A stretch of DNA of 64,000 nt from Neocallimastix lanati (nom. inval.) (lineage: Eukaryota > Neocallimastigomycota > Neocallimastigomycetes > Neocallimastigales > Neocallimastigaceae), in contig JACVTC010000054.1 in assembly GCA_016946835.1 (NCBI GenBank), forward strand, positions 182,001 through 246,000, in the 5' to 3' direction. Below the pieces are notes generated by a model. That model was given only the letters and a program-made list of their open reading frames with translations, was not told the DNA's origin and searched no databases. Position 1 is the stretch's first letter, and the number at the start of each line of letters is the position of its first letter. Below are positions 24,423 to 35,964 of the stretch, piece by piece. The translations under genes were made by a program, and so were the position numbers.

Positions 24423-24556
24423 TTATTTTAAATAATTCCATTCACTTCTATATCCGTTGTAGTTATCATAATTGGCTATACTTCTCATGCTATTGTTTTT
24501 TTCAAAAACATGTGGATGATTATTATTGTTAAAATGATAAATATTATAATTATTTA

Positions 24557-24619
<63 letters not shown>

Positions 24620-26382
24620 CATCCATAATATCAATATTTGAGTTACTACTAATACTACTATTATTATTATTATTATTACTAATATTACTATTATTACTAT
24701 TTCTATTTGTATTATAGAAATTTTTATTGTTTGCTTGATAATTTGCATTTAATTCATAATTAATTAATGTATTATTACTCTGTTGATGCTTATAAGGATC
24801 ATCATTGTTATTATCTATAAGACTACTTTGATCATTAGAACTAGTGAAATTACGATTACTTTCATTATTGATAGAATCACTGCTACTAAGGTCACGATGA
24901 TTAACGAAAATATTATTTTCGTTATTAATTGGACTAGGAAGACCAATAAAAATATTATTACTACTATTACTAAGATTAGTTAATTTCATATCATGTTGAT
25001 AGATCATTTCATTGTCATTTAATTTACTATTTCCATTTACACTTCCATTCATATTAGGACTTAAACCAATTTTTGAGAATAGGGATGTTTCTAATGGGGA
25101 ATTTTCTTCTTTTGAAAATATTAAGAAGATTTGATCAATAAATATCATATAATATTGAATATTTACAATGGATTGTCTAATTTCATCGAATGTAAAATCT
25201 AATCTATGGTAGTGTTTATAGATGTAGAAAAAGAATTTTACTAAAATAACAATTGAAAATATTGGCAAGAACACTGCACTAACAATTGCAGAAATTAAAA
25301 TTCTATATTCTGATATCGTTTTAAATTTTTTTAAAAATCCTTCATTGGATTGGGCCGTTTTAAAAACATTTTTTTTCAAAACTCGATATACCGTAAAATC
25401 ATAGATCATAGAGGAATAAATAATCATTAAATGAATTACCCAATAAACAAAGTAAAACATATCTACTTTATCGTGATCATATACTCCGTCCTTGTTATAT
25501 AATTTCGTTGGCCAAAGAGTAAAATGATATATGATAATAGCTATTTTGGATAAATTAAAAATCGCACAAGTAGCATAAACAACTCTTATTGATTTATTTT
25601 TAACGACAGCTTTTGTTCGAAGTAATGGATACCAATCCGCTACTATTTCTCCAATAAACCAGAATGCAACTCCTATTTGTCTTGTTAAAACCCATCTGGC
25701 TGGATGTCTTTCTGGTGTATTAGAGTAATAACTACATTTACATTCTTCAATAATATTGTGATTTTTATCATAAGTACAATCATTAGAATAATATCTTGGA
25801 AATAAATCACCTAATTTATCTGCAACATCACCTAAAGAACTATTTATTTATTAATTTATTTATATTATTAATATTAATTTTATTATTATTTTTTTTTATG
25901 AAATAAAAAAAATCGTAAAGAATTAAAATAAATAGAAATAAAAACGAATAAATATATATTACATATTATTTATTTTTATTTTATTTTTATTTTTTTATTT
26001 TTTTTATTTTTTTTAATTTATTTGTCTATTTTTTAATTATTAATAATTAGTAATATTAGTATTACCGTATGATAAAGTGAGCTAAAATAATTTTCATTAC
26101 AGGTTTTTTAAAATTAAACTTATGAAGTATAAAAATCAATAATGTCCAATAGAAAAAAAGAAATTTTATAGGCTCATGTATTGAATAGATTATTACTCTG
26201 ATTCTTTCTATGGTATCATTTAAATCATCTTCATGATTAGTAATATTTAAATATTGTTCATAGCATGTAATATTTGTTCCCATACTTGTAATCCAATCCC
26301 AATATGAAGCCTGAGTCCTATTATTTTCAATAAAATATTTTCTATATCTATTAATTTTATCTAAATCTTCCGAAGTTAACAT
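24423..26382 (-). CDS. Seven-pass membrane protein, receptor-like, paralog A (2 exons)
   Basis: Exon 1 is 26066-26382 and exon 2 is 24423-25839, with a 226-nt GT-AG intron between them at phase 2 (CG|T), giving 577 aa. The N-terminal domain has NxT sites and a Cys (residues 20-58). About seven hydrophobic segments follow: IRVIIYSIHEPIKFLFFYWT (about 61-88), KPVMKIILAHFIIRSLGD, RWVLTRQIG then FWFIGEI, a segment after KNKSIRVVYATCAIF, MFYFVYWVIHLMIIYSSM, ISAIVSAVFLPIFSIVIL and YYMIFIDQIFLIF. The tail is a long hydrophilic Asn/Ser-rich region with a poly-Asn run (about 24,560-24,620) and ends GYRSEWNYLK. The topology fits a G-protein-coupled-receptor-like protein at the cell surface, but I recognise no known GPCR class motif and assign no ligand. 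The paralog at 35,965 shares intron position and core sequence. Confidence 0.8.
24560..24622. repeat. (ATT)n tract encoding poly-Asn
   Basis: A trinucleotide repeat within exon 2 of the membrane protein gene encodes about 20 consecutive Asn in the C-terminal tail. Paralog B lacks it, so it is a recent expansion in a tolerant region. Confidence 0.9.
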
Positions 26383-26691
26383 TTTTATTCATATATATTA
26401 CTGTAATTCAATTTGTTATTTATTTCAATATTTATTTATTTTTATTTTATTTTTATTTCATTATATATATATATACTTTATATATATATATATTTATATA
26501 ATTATTAAAGTATTTTTATTATATATAAATGAATTTGTGGGTATTTTAATATGAATAAATATTTCAATTTTTTTTTCTTTTTTTTTTTTTATAATAAACC
26601 GAAGAACAAACGGTCAAAAAAAAGTTAAATATGTAAATACTTGAATAATAAGTATTACTTTTAGTATTTAATTTTTTTTTTTTTTTTTCAC

Positions 26692-26750
<59 letters not shown>

Positions 26751-29018
26751 TTATTAATAATTTTTTGCTGTTGTTGTTTTGTTCTTTTTTAATTTAACAT
26801 TTTTTTATTAATGTTTTATCTATTTAATTATTATTTTAATTAATACTTTCATCGATATACATTTTATGTTTCTATCTCTTTTATTCTATTGGTTTTTTTT
26901 TTTTTTTTTTATTTTATTTTATTTTAAAAAAAATTGAAAAAAAGAAATTTTTAGTGATGAATGTTCATTATTTTTATATGAATTAAAAAAAAAATATATA
27001 TATATATATATTTTTAGTTAATTAATAAACTTTTTTATTTCAGTAAATTAAATTAGTTTTATGTAATAATTAATTAAAAGGAATACAACTTAAATTTTTT
27101 TTTGGAACATTATAAAAATAATAATATTAAATTTTATATTTAATATGATAAAAAAAAATAATATATAATATATAATATATGATATATAATATATAATATA
27201 TAATATATAATATATAATAAATAATAAATAATAAATAATAAATAATAAATAAATAATAAATAATAAATAATAAATAATAAATAATAAATAATAAATAAAT
27301 AAATAATAAATAATAAATGATAAATAATAAATATACGATCAATAATATAAATAACAATACTAATAAATTAATAAATAAATAATAGTGGCATATTAAAGGA
27401 TCTTTTATTTAAAAAAAATAAATATTTTAAATATGATTTGAGAATTATATATATGATATATACTATTTATATTAAAGTTAAATATAATAAATAATTATAA
27501 AAATAATTATAAATAATGGTAATAGTAAATAAAAACATACTTATTTTTTATTTTTTTATAGCTATTTTATTATTTTTTTATAAATAAAATCAATTTAATT
27601 ATAAATAAATTTTAATTGAAAAAACGAATATTTAAAATAATACTTTAAATGATATTCAATTTATTATAAATAAAAAAAAATAAAAAATTTTGAACTAACC
27701 TATATACATTTTTTTTTTTTTTTAATTTCAATTGTGTTATTGTTCCTAACTGAAAATTTTAATATGTCTACAAAAATAAACTTTTTACTTTATATTGAAT
27801 ATGGACTTAAATGAAAAATAAAGTTATTAAATAATTTAGTCATAACTAGATTTATAAAATATTAATAATTAAAATTATTTAAAGAAATTAAAAATAATGA
27901 CTAATTAGGAAAAGTTGATATAATTAAAAAAATTTTAAACCAATTCCTTTTCTTAAAAAAAAAATTTTTTTATTTTAAATGATGTAATTATTTAATATTT
28001 ATTAAATAAAATAAATAAAAAAATATTTTGATTATGTATTAGAGTTTAATATTATATATATTAAATTAAATATATTTTAAATAAATTAAAAGTGAATTTT
28101 TAATATTTTTAATTTTTTTTTTGTTTATCTTTTAATTTATGTAAATATATTAGATTACACTTGAGTATTAATATATAATACTAAAGTACATTCATTTTTA
28201 TTTTTTGTTAAAAATATAATATATATAAAATAAATTATTAAAACTATTTAGATTTATTCACCCAAAACTTTATTTTATATGAAAATATCATATTTTCATT
28301 AATTTTTTTTTTTTTTTTACGAAAGGGTTGTACCTTAATTTTTTTTATTTTTTATGTATTTACTTATTATTTCTATTATCAATTTCCAATATTAATATTA
28401 TAAATCTTATTTTTTTATATATTGCTTAAATGGAATTCTAATTTTCATATAAAAATAGATAATAAAATTTTAAAAAAATATATATTAGGGTGAAATAATA
28501 ATTATATAAAAGTTCTAATTAATTAAAAATAAATACATAAATAAATAAATAGAAATATAATAGAAATAATTTGTGCGGAGGTTGCATTACGCCAATTTTC
28601 ATGTGATATATATAAATATGTGGCTTTAGATATATTATGCTACATAATATTATTTTATTGTATTATTTTGTTATTTCAATTTTTTAATTAATTATTAAAT
28701 GAATAATTAAATAAAACATATAATGGTTAGATTTTATGCTTTTAATTCTTTTATTTAAATGCTATTAATAAAAAAATTATATAAAAATATAAATGTTATT
28801 AAAAATATAAATGTTATTAATAATAATTCTTTAAATAAATATATAAATACAATGAATAATTAATAATTTTATCATTATAATTATTAATTTTTTTAATAAC
28901 ATTTAAATAAAACTGTATAAATTTAATATGCTTTATAAATTAAATTTTTGAATGACAGAATTCTGATTATTTCGTTTGGTCATTCCTCATTTCTTAATTA
29001 TTTATTATAAAGTAATAT
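26383..29018. other. AT-rich intergenic DNA with tandem repeats, no gene
   Basis: Contains an ATTT tetranucleotide array (about 26,694-26,750), a TATAA/AATAAATA array (about 27,160-27,330) and many poly-T runs. A TTGCATTACGCCAATTTTC block near 28,582 might be the outer end of the transposon described next. No coding region is supported. Confidence 0.5.
27158..27335. repeat. TATAATA / AATAAATAAT tandem array
   Basis: Two adjacent short-unit arrays. The first is built of TATAATA(TA) units, the second of AATAAATAAT units, about 180 bp in all. The apparent Tyr/Ile/Leu reading frame across them is an artefact. Confidence 0.85.
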
Positions 29019-30452
29019 TTATATTGTATTATTTAAATCAGTTAAACAATCAAACCACAAATTAATAATATTATTTCTATCACATTTAGCATCAATTAAC
29101 TTGGCTTCAATATTTTTGTAGCGTTCAATTAAGACATTGATTTCATTAGCTTTATTTATTGCTCTTTTTTTATTTTCCAAATTCCTCTTATTTTTCTTTG
29201 ATAGTCATAATATGATAAATGTTCAAGTTCATTTAATTTATCTATTTATTCATAAAAAGATGGTTTTGTTGGAAATAAGTTATTTAATTAATTATTAAGT
29301 GATTCTGAGGCATTGTTTGTTATATGTTCCATATTATTATAATAATTCCAAATTTTCATATCATAACCAACTAAATATATCTTATAAAAATACTCTAAAA
29401 ATTTTAAAAATTGACAATAATTATTTTTAATGGATTTAATTTTAATTATAATATAAATATCAAAATGTATTCAAGATTTATAAATGGTAAATTTAAAATA
29501 ACTTTATAAAAAAAAATATATTATTATCATTTTTTACTTCATTATAGCATAATTTATTTTTTTTTAATTTCTAGTGACTTTTTATAACTCTAAATAACAC
29601 TAAATGCAATATTTAATATTTATATTTGGAAATATTGTTTTTGTTGCTTTAGATATGCCCCTTTCAAAATCAAAATACAAATTTTTTGGTTCAATTATAA
29701 TATTATTGTTACTTGTATTAGCATTTTTTTTTAATTTTTCAAATAATATTGTATATGTTTCTTGTTCTTTATTTTTTAATATTGCAAAAGAAGTAGTGTA
29801 AAAACTATCTAATTCTTTAGCATAAGCTCTTGTAATAAATATTTGATAACTAAATTTAGGGGTAATAAAAAATGTATCATCAACAAATATAGCATCATTA
29901 TATTCCCTAAATAATTTTGCTTGGAAAAGCGATTGAAAAATTATTAAATTAGAATTTTTGAATATCATAAAATTTTCGCCTCGCTTTGTTTTATAATATT
30001 CAGATTCACTAGGAATTTCATCAAATGTTATTACATTGGATAGTAGTTTTTTATTTAAATTTCTTGATATTTGGGATTTAATTGAATTATATTCTGGACA
30101 TATAAGTCCCATTTCTTTAGAAATTTTATTATATAGGGGTTTTATTTTTATACCAAAAGGAATTAAATTTTTTCCAATTCCATCTTTAATTTTATGTTTC
30201 ATTATGGATAGAGATACATCGTATTCTTTTTCAGAATGATTATGTGAACTATCATATTTTAAGATTTCTTTCTTATCATTTAAAATAATAAAAGATTTAC
30301 ATTTATTTATTTTTTTATATTCGGTACATTTATAAACTTTGGAATTATCTTTTCTTATATATGAGAAATTAAATTTATTTTTATTAATATATAATAATTT
30401 GCTCTTTTCCTTTGTTAAACTTACTTACATCAATTATTAGATTTTCTTCCAT
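29019..30452 (-). pseudogene. FLYWCH / MULE-type transposase gene, frameshifted
   Basis: The frame starting MEENLIIDVSKFNKGKEQ at 30,452 shifts by one base within an A/T run near 30,395. It then continues through a FLYWCH-like zinc finger (NFSYIRKDNSKVYKCTEYKK, a second Cys in NKCKSFII, then SSHNHSEKE) into a MULE transposase domain: IFVDDTFF (first catalytic Asp), ITRAYAKELDSFYTTSFAIL and YFDFERGISKATKTIFPN (second Asp). The longest intact piece is 200 codons, ending at 29,600. Downstream, separated by stops, are typical C-terminal blocks GYDMKIWNYYNNMEHITNNA, NNLFPTKPSFYE and finally LWFDC before a stop at 29,019. This is a broken copy of a Mutator-like DNA transposon gene. FLYWCH-MULE proteins are a known transposase type; this copy should be inactive. 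Confidence 0.8.
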
Positions 30453-30584
30453 TTCTATATTTTTATAAATATTTTTTAATTATATAATTAAAACTATTAT
30501 ATTAATTATCCAATTTTATTTTTAATATTAATTTTGAAAAATTAGTTTTTCAATTATTTGTAAAATAAATAAATAAATAAAGAA

Positions 30585-31160
30585 TGCAATAATATAAGTA
30601 CAAGTATATAAAATAAAATACAATAAATAGATGAAATATGAATATAAAGTACTGATTGAATAAAATAAAATAAAATAAAATAAAATAAATAGATTAAATA
30701 TGAATATAAAGTACAGATTGAATAAAATAAAATAAAATAAAATAAAACAAAACAAAACAAAATAAAATAAAATAAAATAAAATAAAATGTTTTATATATT
30801 ACATTACATCATTAAATGAATATAATAAAAATGTAAAAAATTTTCATTTCGAAAAAATTGATCTTTAATATTCTTTAATAAAAAATAATAATAGATATTT
30901 ATTTTGTTTTATCTTATTTTATTTTATATTCTTGTACTTTTATGTTATTACATTCAATATTAATTTTATTTTATTTTATTTTATTTTATTCAATCTGTAC
31001 TTTATATTCATATTTCATTCATTTATTTTATTTTATTTTATTTTATTTTATTTTATTTTATTTAATTCAATCTATACTTTATATTCATATTCTACTATTT
31101 ATTTTATTTTATTTTATTTTTATTTTATATACTTTTATTATTATATTCTTTATTTATTTA
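30585..31160. repeat. Large inverted repeat built of two ~75-bp subunits per arm
   Basis: The left arm (about 30,600-30,775) carries two copies of GAATATAAAGTAC(A/T)GATTGAA separated by (AAAAT)n. The right arm (about 30,955-31,130) carries two inverted copies, TTCAATCT(G/A)TACTTTATATTC, in the mirror arrangement. The spacer is about 180 bp. The structure could fold into a long hairpin. It lies just upstream of the transposase pseudogene, so it may be a foldback or nested transposon end. Long apparent Phe/Tyr/Leu reading frames here are artefacts of the repeat. Confidence 0.7.
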
Positions 31161-32130
31161 TTTATTTATACATTTATTTTTTTACATATAGTTTTATTAA
31201 AATTTTTTATGGCGTTAACCAAAATTTTACAAGCCATTAAAAATAAATGGCGTATTGAAAATTTGTAATATAAAAATTGGCAAAATAATTTCATATATTA
31301 TTGGGAAAAAAATAAAATAAAATAAAATAAAATAAAATAATACTAATAATAATAGTAAAAATAAATAGTTAACTTTATACAAAATGTATATTCAAAAGTA
31401 TTGATTTAATTCTATTATGTTTATACATAATTCATATGATTACATTCTATATAATTATGCCAAATGAATTATATTTTAATAATATATATATAATATTATT
31501 ACTACATTTACTTTTAAAAAAGTAAAAACCCAACAAAACCGTCATTTTAAATTTAGCTTGATATATATATATATAAATAAATTAATAAATAAATAAATAT
31601 ATATATATATATATATAGAAGATTAAATAGACAAAAAAAAAAAAAAAAAAAAAAAAAAGAATACAAATTCCATTTTTATTAAATCTTTAAGAGATGTATA
31701 TTGAAGACAAATTATAAAAAAAATTTTTTTATTTGTTAATTAAATTTAACTAAGGAAGAAAAAAAAAAATAAAATAAAAAACTTAATTTTATAATTTTAT
31801 ATTAAATATGTAGTATTAATAAAAAAATATAAATTATTTTTATTACAAAATAAAATTCTTAAATAATTAGATTAATAAGTAAATAATAATAAATAATAAT
31901 AAATAATAATAAATAATAACAAATAATTATAAATAATAATAAATAATAATAAATAATAATATATAATAATAATTAATAATAATTAATAATAACTAAATCA
32001 TTTTTTTTTTATTTTAAAGGAATAAATTTTATATTTATTAAAATATAATACATTAAAATAAAATACATGAAAATAAAATACATGAAACTTTTTACATTTA
32101 TATTAAAAAACTAAATTATGAATTTCGAGG
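31161..32130. other. AT-rich DNA, no gene
   Basis: A TGGCGTATTGAAAATTTG block near 31,244 is a partial inverted match to TTGCATTACGCCAATTTTC near 28,582, which could mark the ends of the MULE element, but the match is short. The rest is poly-A (31,632-31,658), AATAAT arrays (31,880-31,990) and homopolymers. Confidence 0.4.
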
Positions 32131-33918
32131 ACGAAATGACCTCAAACTCTTCCCATTCATCAATGATAACTCCATGTGAATAAAAATTATCATTTTCTTC
32201 TTTGTGAATATTTTAGAGATAAATATTGAATAAATTTTTTTTCAAAAAACTAAATTTATATTTCTTGTTTTTAATTGTTCTAATCAAAGGAGTATTGGAA
32301 TAATGAATATTTTCTCAGTAAAACTTCAGTATTTTTCCAAGGAAGCATATTACGTATTTACGTATTGTTAATCTACATTTTTTTTTTTTTTTTTTTTTTT
32401 TTTTAGTCCATGAATAATGTGGAAGTGTTAATATATTTTTAATTAAATGAAAAATAATACAAGAAGACTCTTTCCATTGAAAGGTTCGTTCCTATTGGTT
32501 AAAAATAATAAGAAAGAATTAATTTACTGTTCATCTTTATAATAATAGGCTCTAAATATAATAATTCATTGAAAGGTATTTCAAGATATGGATATTAATT
32601 AGTTCTCAATAGATAGTTCATGTCAAACCTAAATGAAGAATTTTAATAACGTCCTGAAGGTATAATGTTCTTTGGTTTAACAACAAATATAACGCATTTA
32701 CTGACTTCAAAGATCATTTTATTTTTGATACCTCAATTATGAGTTTTATTTAAAAGGTTTTTAAGAAAGGATTCTATAGGGACCAATAAGATAATATCAT
32801 TAGCAAATAGGCTACCACAACACTTTTTTCTTTCAGTAATCATACTATATCTCTTGCATTTATCAAATAAATCATTGATAATATATGGATAAATATTATT
32901 AACTAAAATAGGTAATACGGGACACCCTTGGCGAAAACCACATTGTATTGGAAATTCTTTAAAAATTTGAACGAGCTCTCAAAGTAAGGTATAGATTAGT
33001 AATGAATTGAAAACACTTATCCCGAATACCAATATTATTAAATTTTTGTAAGTACATTATAAACTGGAACTGAATCATAAGCTTTTATTATATGAAGTAA
33101 AGAAAAGCAAGAATGTTAAACTGATCATTAGATTTTCTTTTCTCGCAAATTTTACCAATGGAGAAAAATAGACTAGACTAAAACATTCTTCTCTTTTTCT
33201 TAAAATCAAATTGTTTTAGTCTAATAATTCCTGAGGAGGAGAAGAATTGTTTAGTATTCCTTCCCAATAATTTTCATTATGACTATGGCCTGGTTAAATC
33301 AGAAGCAAGTTCTTCATTGTGTTCTTCAAAAACGGTTTAGTTGATCTTCTTGAGATAAGAGTGCATTACCTACTTTATCTTTAATGCACACAGGTGATTG
33401 GGAAGGTTTAGTGATTTTCTTAAGCCCAGATCCACCATATTGAGTGTCATTTTTCAAGAAACATTCATAGATGGAATGAATTAAATTTTTAAATCTAATA
33501 ATTTTAATATTCCTCTTAATACTAATAATATAATCAAAGGAACTCAATATTCTTTGGATGGATCATAGAATGTTTGAAGATTAGAAAAATCATTTCTAAG
33601 TTTAAAATTTTTAATCGCTTTCATAAAATAAATACTTTTCATTAGATAATTTCTTCATTTTAGCAGGGCATCGAAATGTCAAACCCTGTTGATTTTTAGG
33701 AATTCTTGCCTGGATTTCATTACTTATTTCGTTAGCTGTAGCAAGAAGTTTTTTTATTATATAAATATAGAGTCAAGATTATCAATATGTTCAAAACCAT
33801 TCAGTAAATATGAGAATATTATTATAAGAGAAAATTGTTTCATATTTATACCTACAAATTCGACTATATCATTTAATTTTCTTAATAAGAGGTGGTGTAG
33901 TAAAACCGTTAGGTGATG

Positions 33919-33949
<31 letters not shown>

Positions 33950-34140
33950 GAAAGAATAAGTAGTAAATGGCCAGAGATATCATTAGAATGAAGTTGTATA
34001 GAGAAGTAATATTCAGATAATCTCTAAATTTATCGTTAACAGCTATAAAGTCAATACAAAAATTATTTCCACCATTAGACCAAGTAAACTGGTGATAACC
34101 AACCATACCCATAAACAAAGTATTGAGGAGAAATTCTTAG
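32131..34140 (-). mobile_element. Decayed LINE fragment (endonuclease end, RT)
   Basis: Heavily degraded, minus strand. At 33,960-34,118 the end of an endonuclease domain reads FTWSNGG then DFIAVN, followed in another frame by NDISGH, corresponding to the SDH-P motif of intact domains. At 32,760-32,960 the RT core reads FRQGCPVLPIL, then CCGSLFANDIILLVP, where the catalytic Asp pair is now Asn-Asp. Related spacer blocks connect the two. Stops and frameshifts are frequent. It is clearly related to, but much older or more divergent than, the LINE at 19.4-23.7 kb. The 3' limit is uncertain. Confidence 0.7.
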
Positions 34141-34184
34141 AATAAGAATAAGATCTTTAAGTTTCCCTTTAGTCATGTTTAAAT

Positions 34185-34960
34185 ACCCATGGGAAACCAA
34201 TGCTACATTCAGGATACTTAAAGATGACCTTTTAAGTAGTCTCTAGTTTTTTTCTAATTCACATTTTCTTGTAAGTCTTTAGTCTTGACTGATTTTCCTT
34301 TCATATCTCTATTCCAATAAAAGTTTACAATTGTTTTTTTTTTTTTTTTTTTTTTTTTTTTTGATGGAAAATTTATCTAATTTGTCTGCTAAAACTTTAC
34401 TTTCTTTTTTTATTCCATGTATGACGTCTATAACGTGATATCTGTCTAAACAAAACAAAAAGATAATCCAATTCAAGTAGTTCTATTTTTTAAAAAAAAA
34501 AAAAAAAAAAAAACATTTTACCTGAGCAATTTCATATTTCGTCGATAAAGGAGGAGTGTTAAGTTATTTAGAAACACAATAAAGGGATGTAAAGCTATTC
34601 CTATTAGAAAATCCTTCAATACAGTATAAATCCTGTATTAACTGTATTAACTATTGTCTGTGTACTTCTCGTTCTTTCTTTATTTGATCCAAGTAGAGGT
34701 GTGTAATACGAAACTTGCCTAATTACTATAGAAGCAAATAACATTCGTTTAGAAGAGATAGGAATATAAAGATTCTTAAGAAATCCTTTAATGAAATAAA
34801 ATCCTTTTTCAAACTTTATTATTCATTCTCTGTATATTAGGTTTCAGTTCTAAATCATTTGAAAATGATACACCTAAGCAGGTATAGCAATTTCTTTTTG
34901 GTAACTCTTATGTTGTTTAAGCAAGATAAACGTCTTGCTTAAATATTTGGCAATATTGAT
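34185..34960 (-). mobile_element. Decayed LINE fragment (post-RT region)
   Basis: Colinear with 20,490-21,130 of the better LINE copy. Shared blocks include the equivalents of the YEYPDLSYGF segment (near 34,200), the FYWKRNM segment (near 34,310), the start of the SAKCALPQ region (near 34,540) and LLGSNKARTNNTQ (as a SRGST-like reading near 34,690). It lies upstream, in element orientation, of the endonuclease end of the previous fragment. This order is impossible in one element, so it is the 3' part of a second truncated copy or a rearrangement. It has many stops. Confidence 0.65.
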
Positions 34961-35661
34961 TTTTAATTTTTCTTTTATCTTTTTTTTTTTTTTTATTTTT
35001 ATAGAAATTATTTCATTATATATTATTATTCTTTTCAAATGAAAATAATAATAAAAATAATATTATTAAATAATAAAAGCAATAATATTATGTAGAATAA
35101 TATAATAATAATGAATAATAATAAATAATAAAAGTAATAACATTAAATAATGAATAATAATTAATAATAATAATAATAAAACTATAATAAATAATTAATA
35201 ATAATAAAAGTAATAACATTAAATAACAATGAATAATAATTAATAATAATAATAAAACTATAATAAATAATTAATAATAAATAATAAAAGTAATAACATT
35301 AAATAACAATGAATAATAATTAATAATAATAATAAAACTAATAATAAATAATTAATAATAAATAATAAAAGTAATAACATTAAATAACAATGAATAATAA
35401 TTAATAATATTAATAAAACTAATAATAAATAATTAATAATAAATAATAAATAATAAATAATAAATAATAAATAATAAATAATAAATAATAAATAATAAAT
35501 AATAAATAATAAATTAATAAATAATAAATAATAAATAATAAGTAATAAATAATAATTATATCATTATTGTATTAAATTAATAATCTTTTGATTTATTTAT
35601 TTATTTTATTTATTTATATATTTTATTTTTTGTTTTATATTTTTTATATTTTATTTTATTT

Positions 35662-35695
<34 letters not shown>

Positions 35696-35964
35696 ATTTT
35701 TAAAATAAAAAAAAATTTTATTTAAAATTTATCTAATCTAAAAAATTTTTTGAATATTTTATTATTTATATTATTTATATGTTTATATAATAAAAAAAAA
35801 ATTATATTTTAACTATATATTCTATATATTTCCTTTTTACTTTTATTGGTATTTATAATTATAATTAATCATTATTAAATAGATATATAAATATTATTAA
35901 AATATATATATGTATATATATTTTTTATTTTTTTTATTTTTTTGTTTTTTGTTTTGTTTTTATA
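34961..35964. other. Spacer dominated by a minisatellite
   Basis: 3' side of membrane protein paralog B. Contains the minisatellite (separate entry), an AATAAATAAT array (35,440-35,560) and a 40-plus-nt T-rich run near 35,650-35,695. No gene. Confidence 0.6.
35105..35450. repeat. Minisatellite, about four units of ~77 bp
   Basis: Each unit contains AAAAGTAATAACATTAAATA, then ATGAATAATAATTAATAATA, then AAAACTA(TAA)n and AATTAATAATAA. Unit starts recur near 35,128, 35,205, 35,285 and 35,365. Units differ by small AAT-number changes and by an added ACA. Confidence 0.8.

Noticed and set aside
30528-31268. Several long Phe/Leu/Tyr frames resembling multi-pass membrane proteins
   Set aside because: They translate the (AAAAT)n inverted repeat and have no start context, splice structure or conservation.
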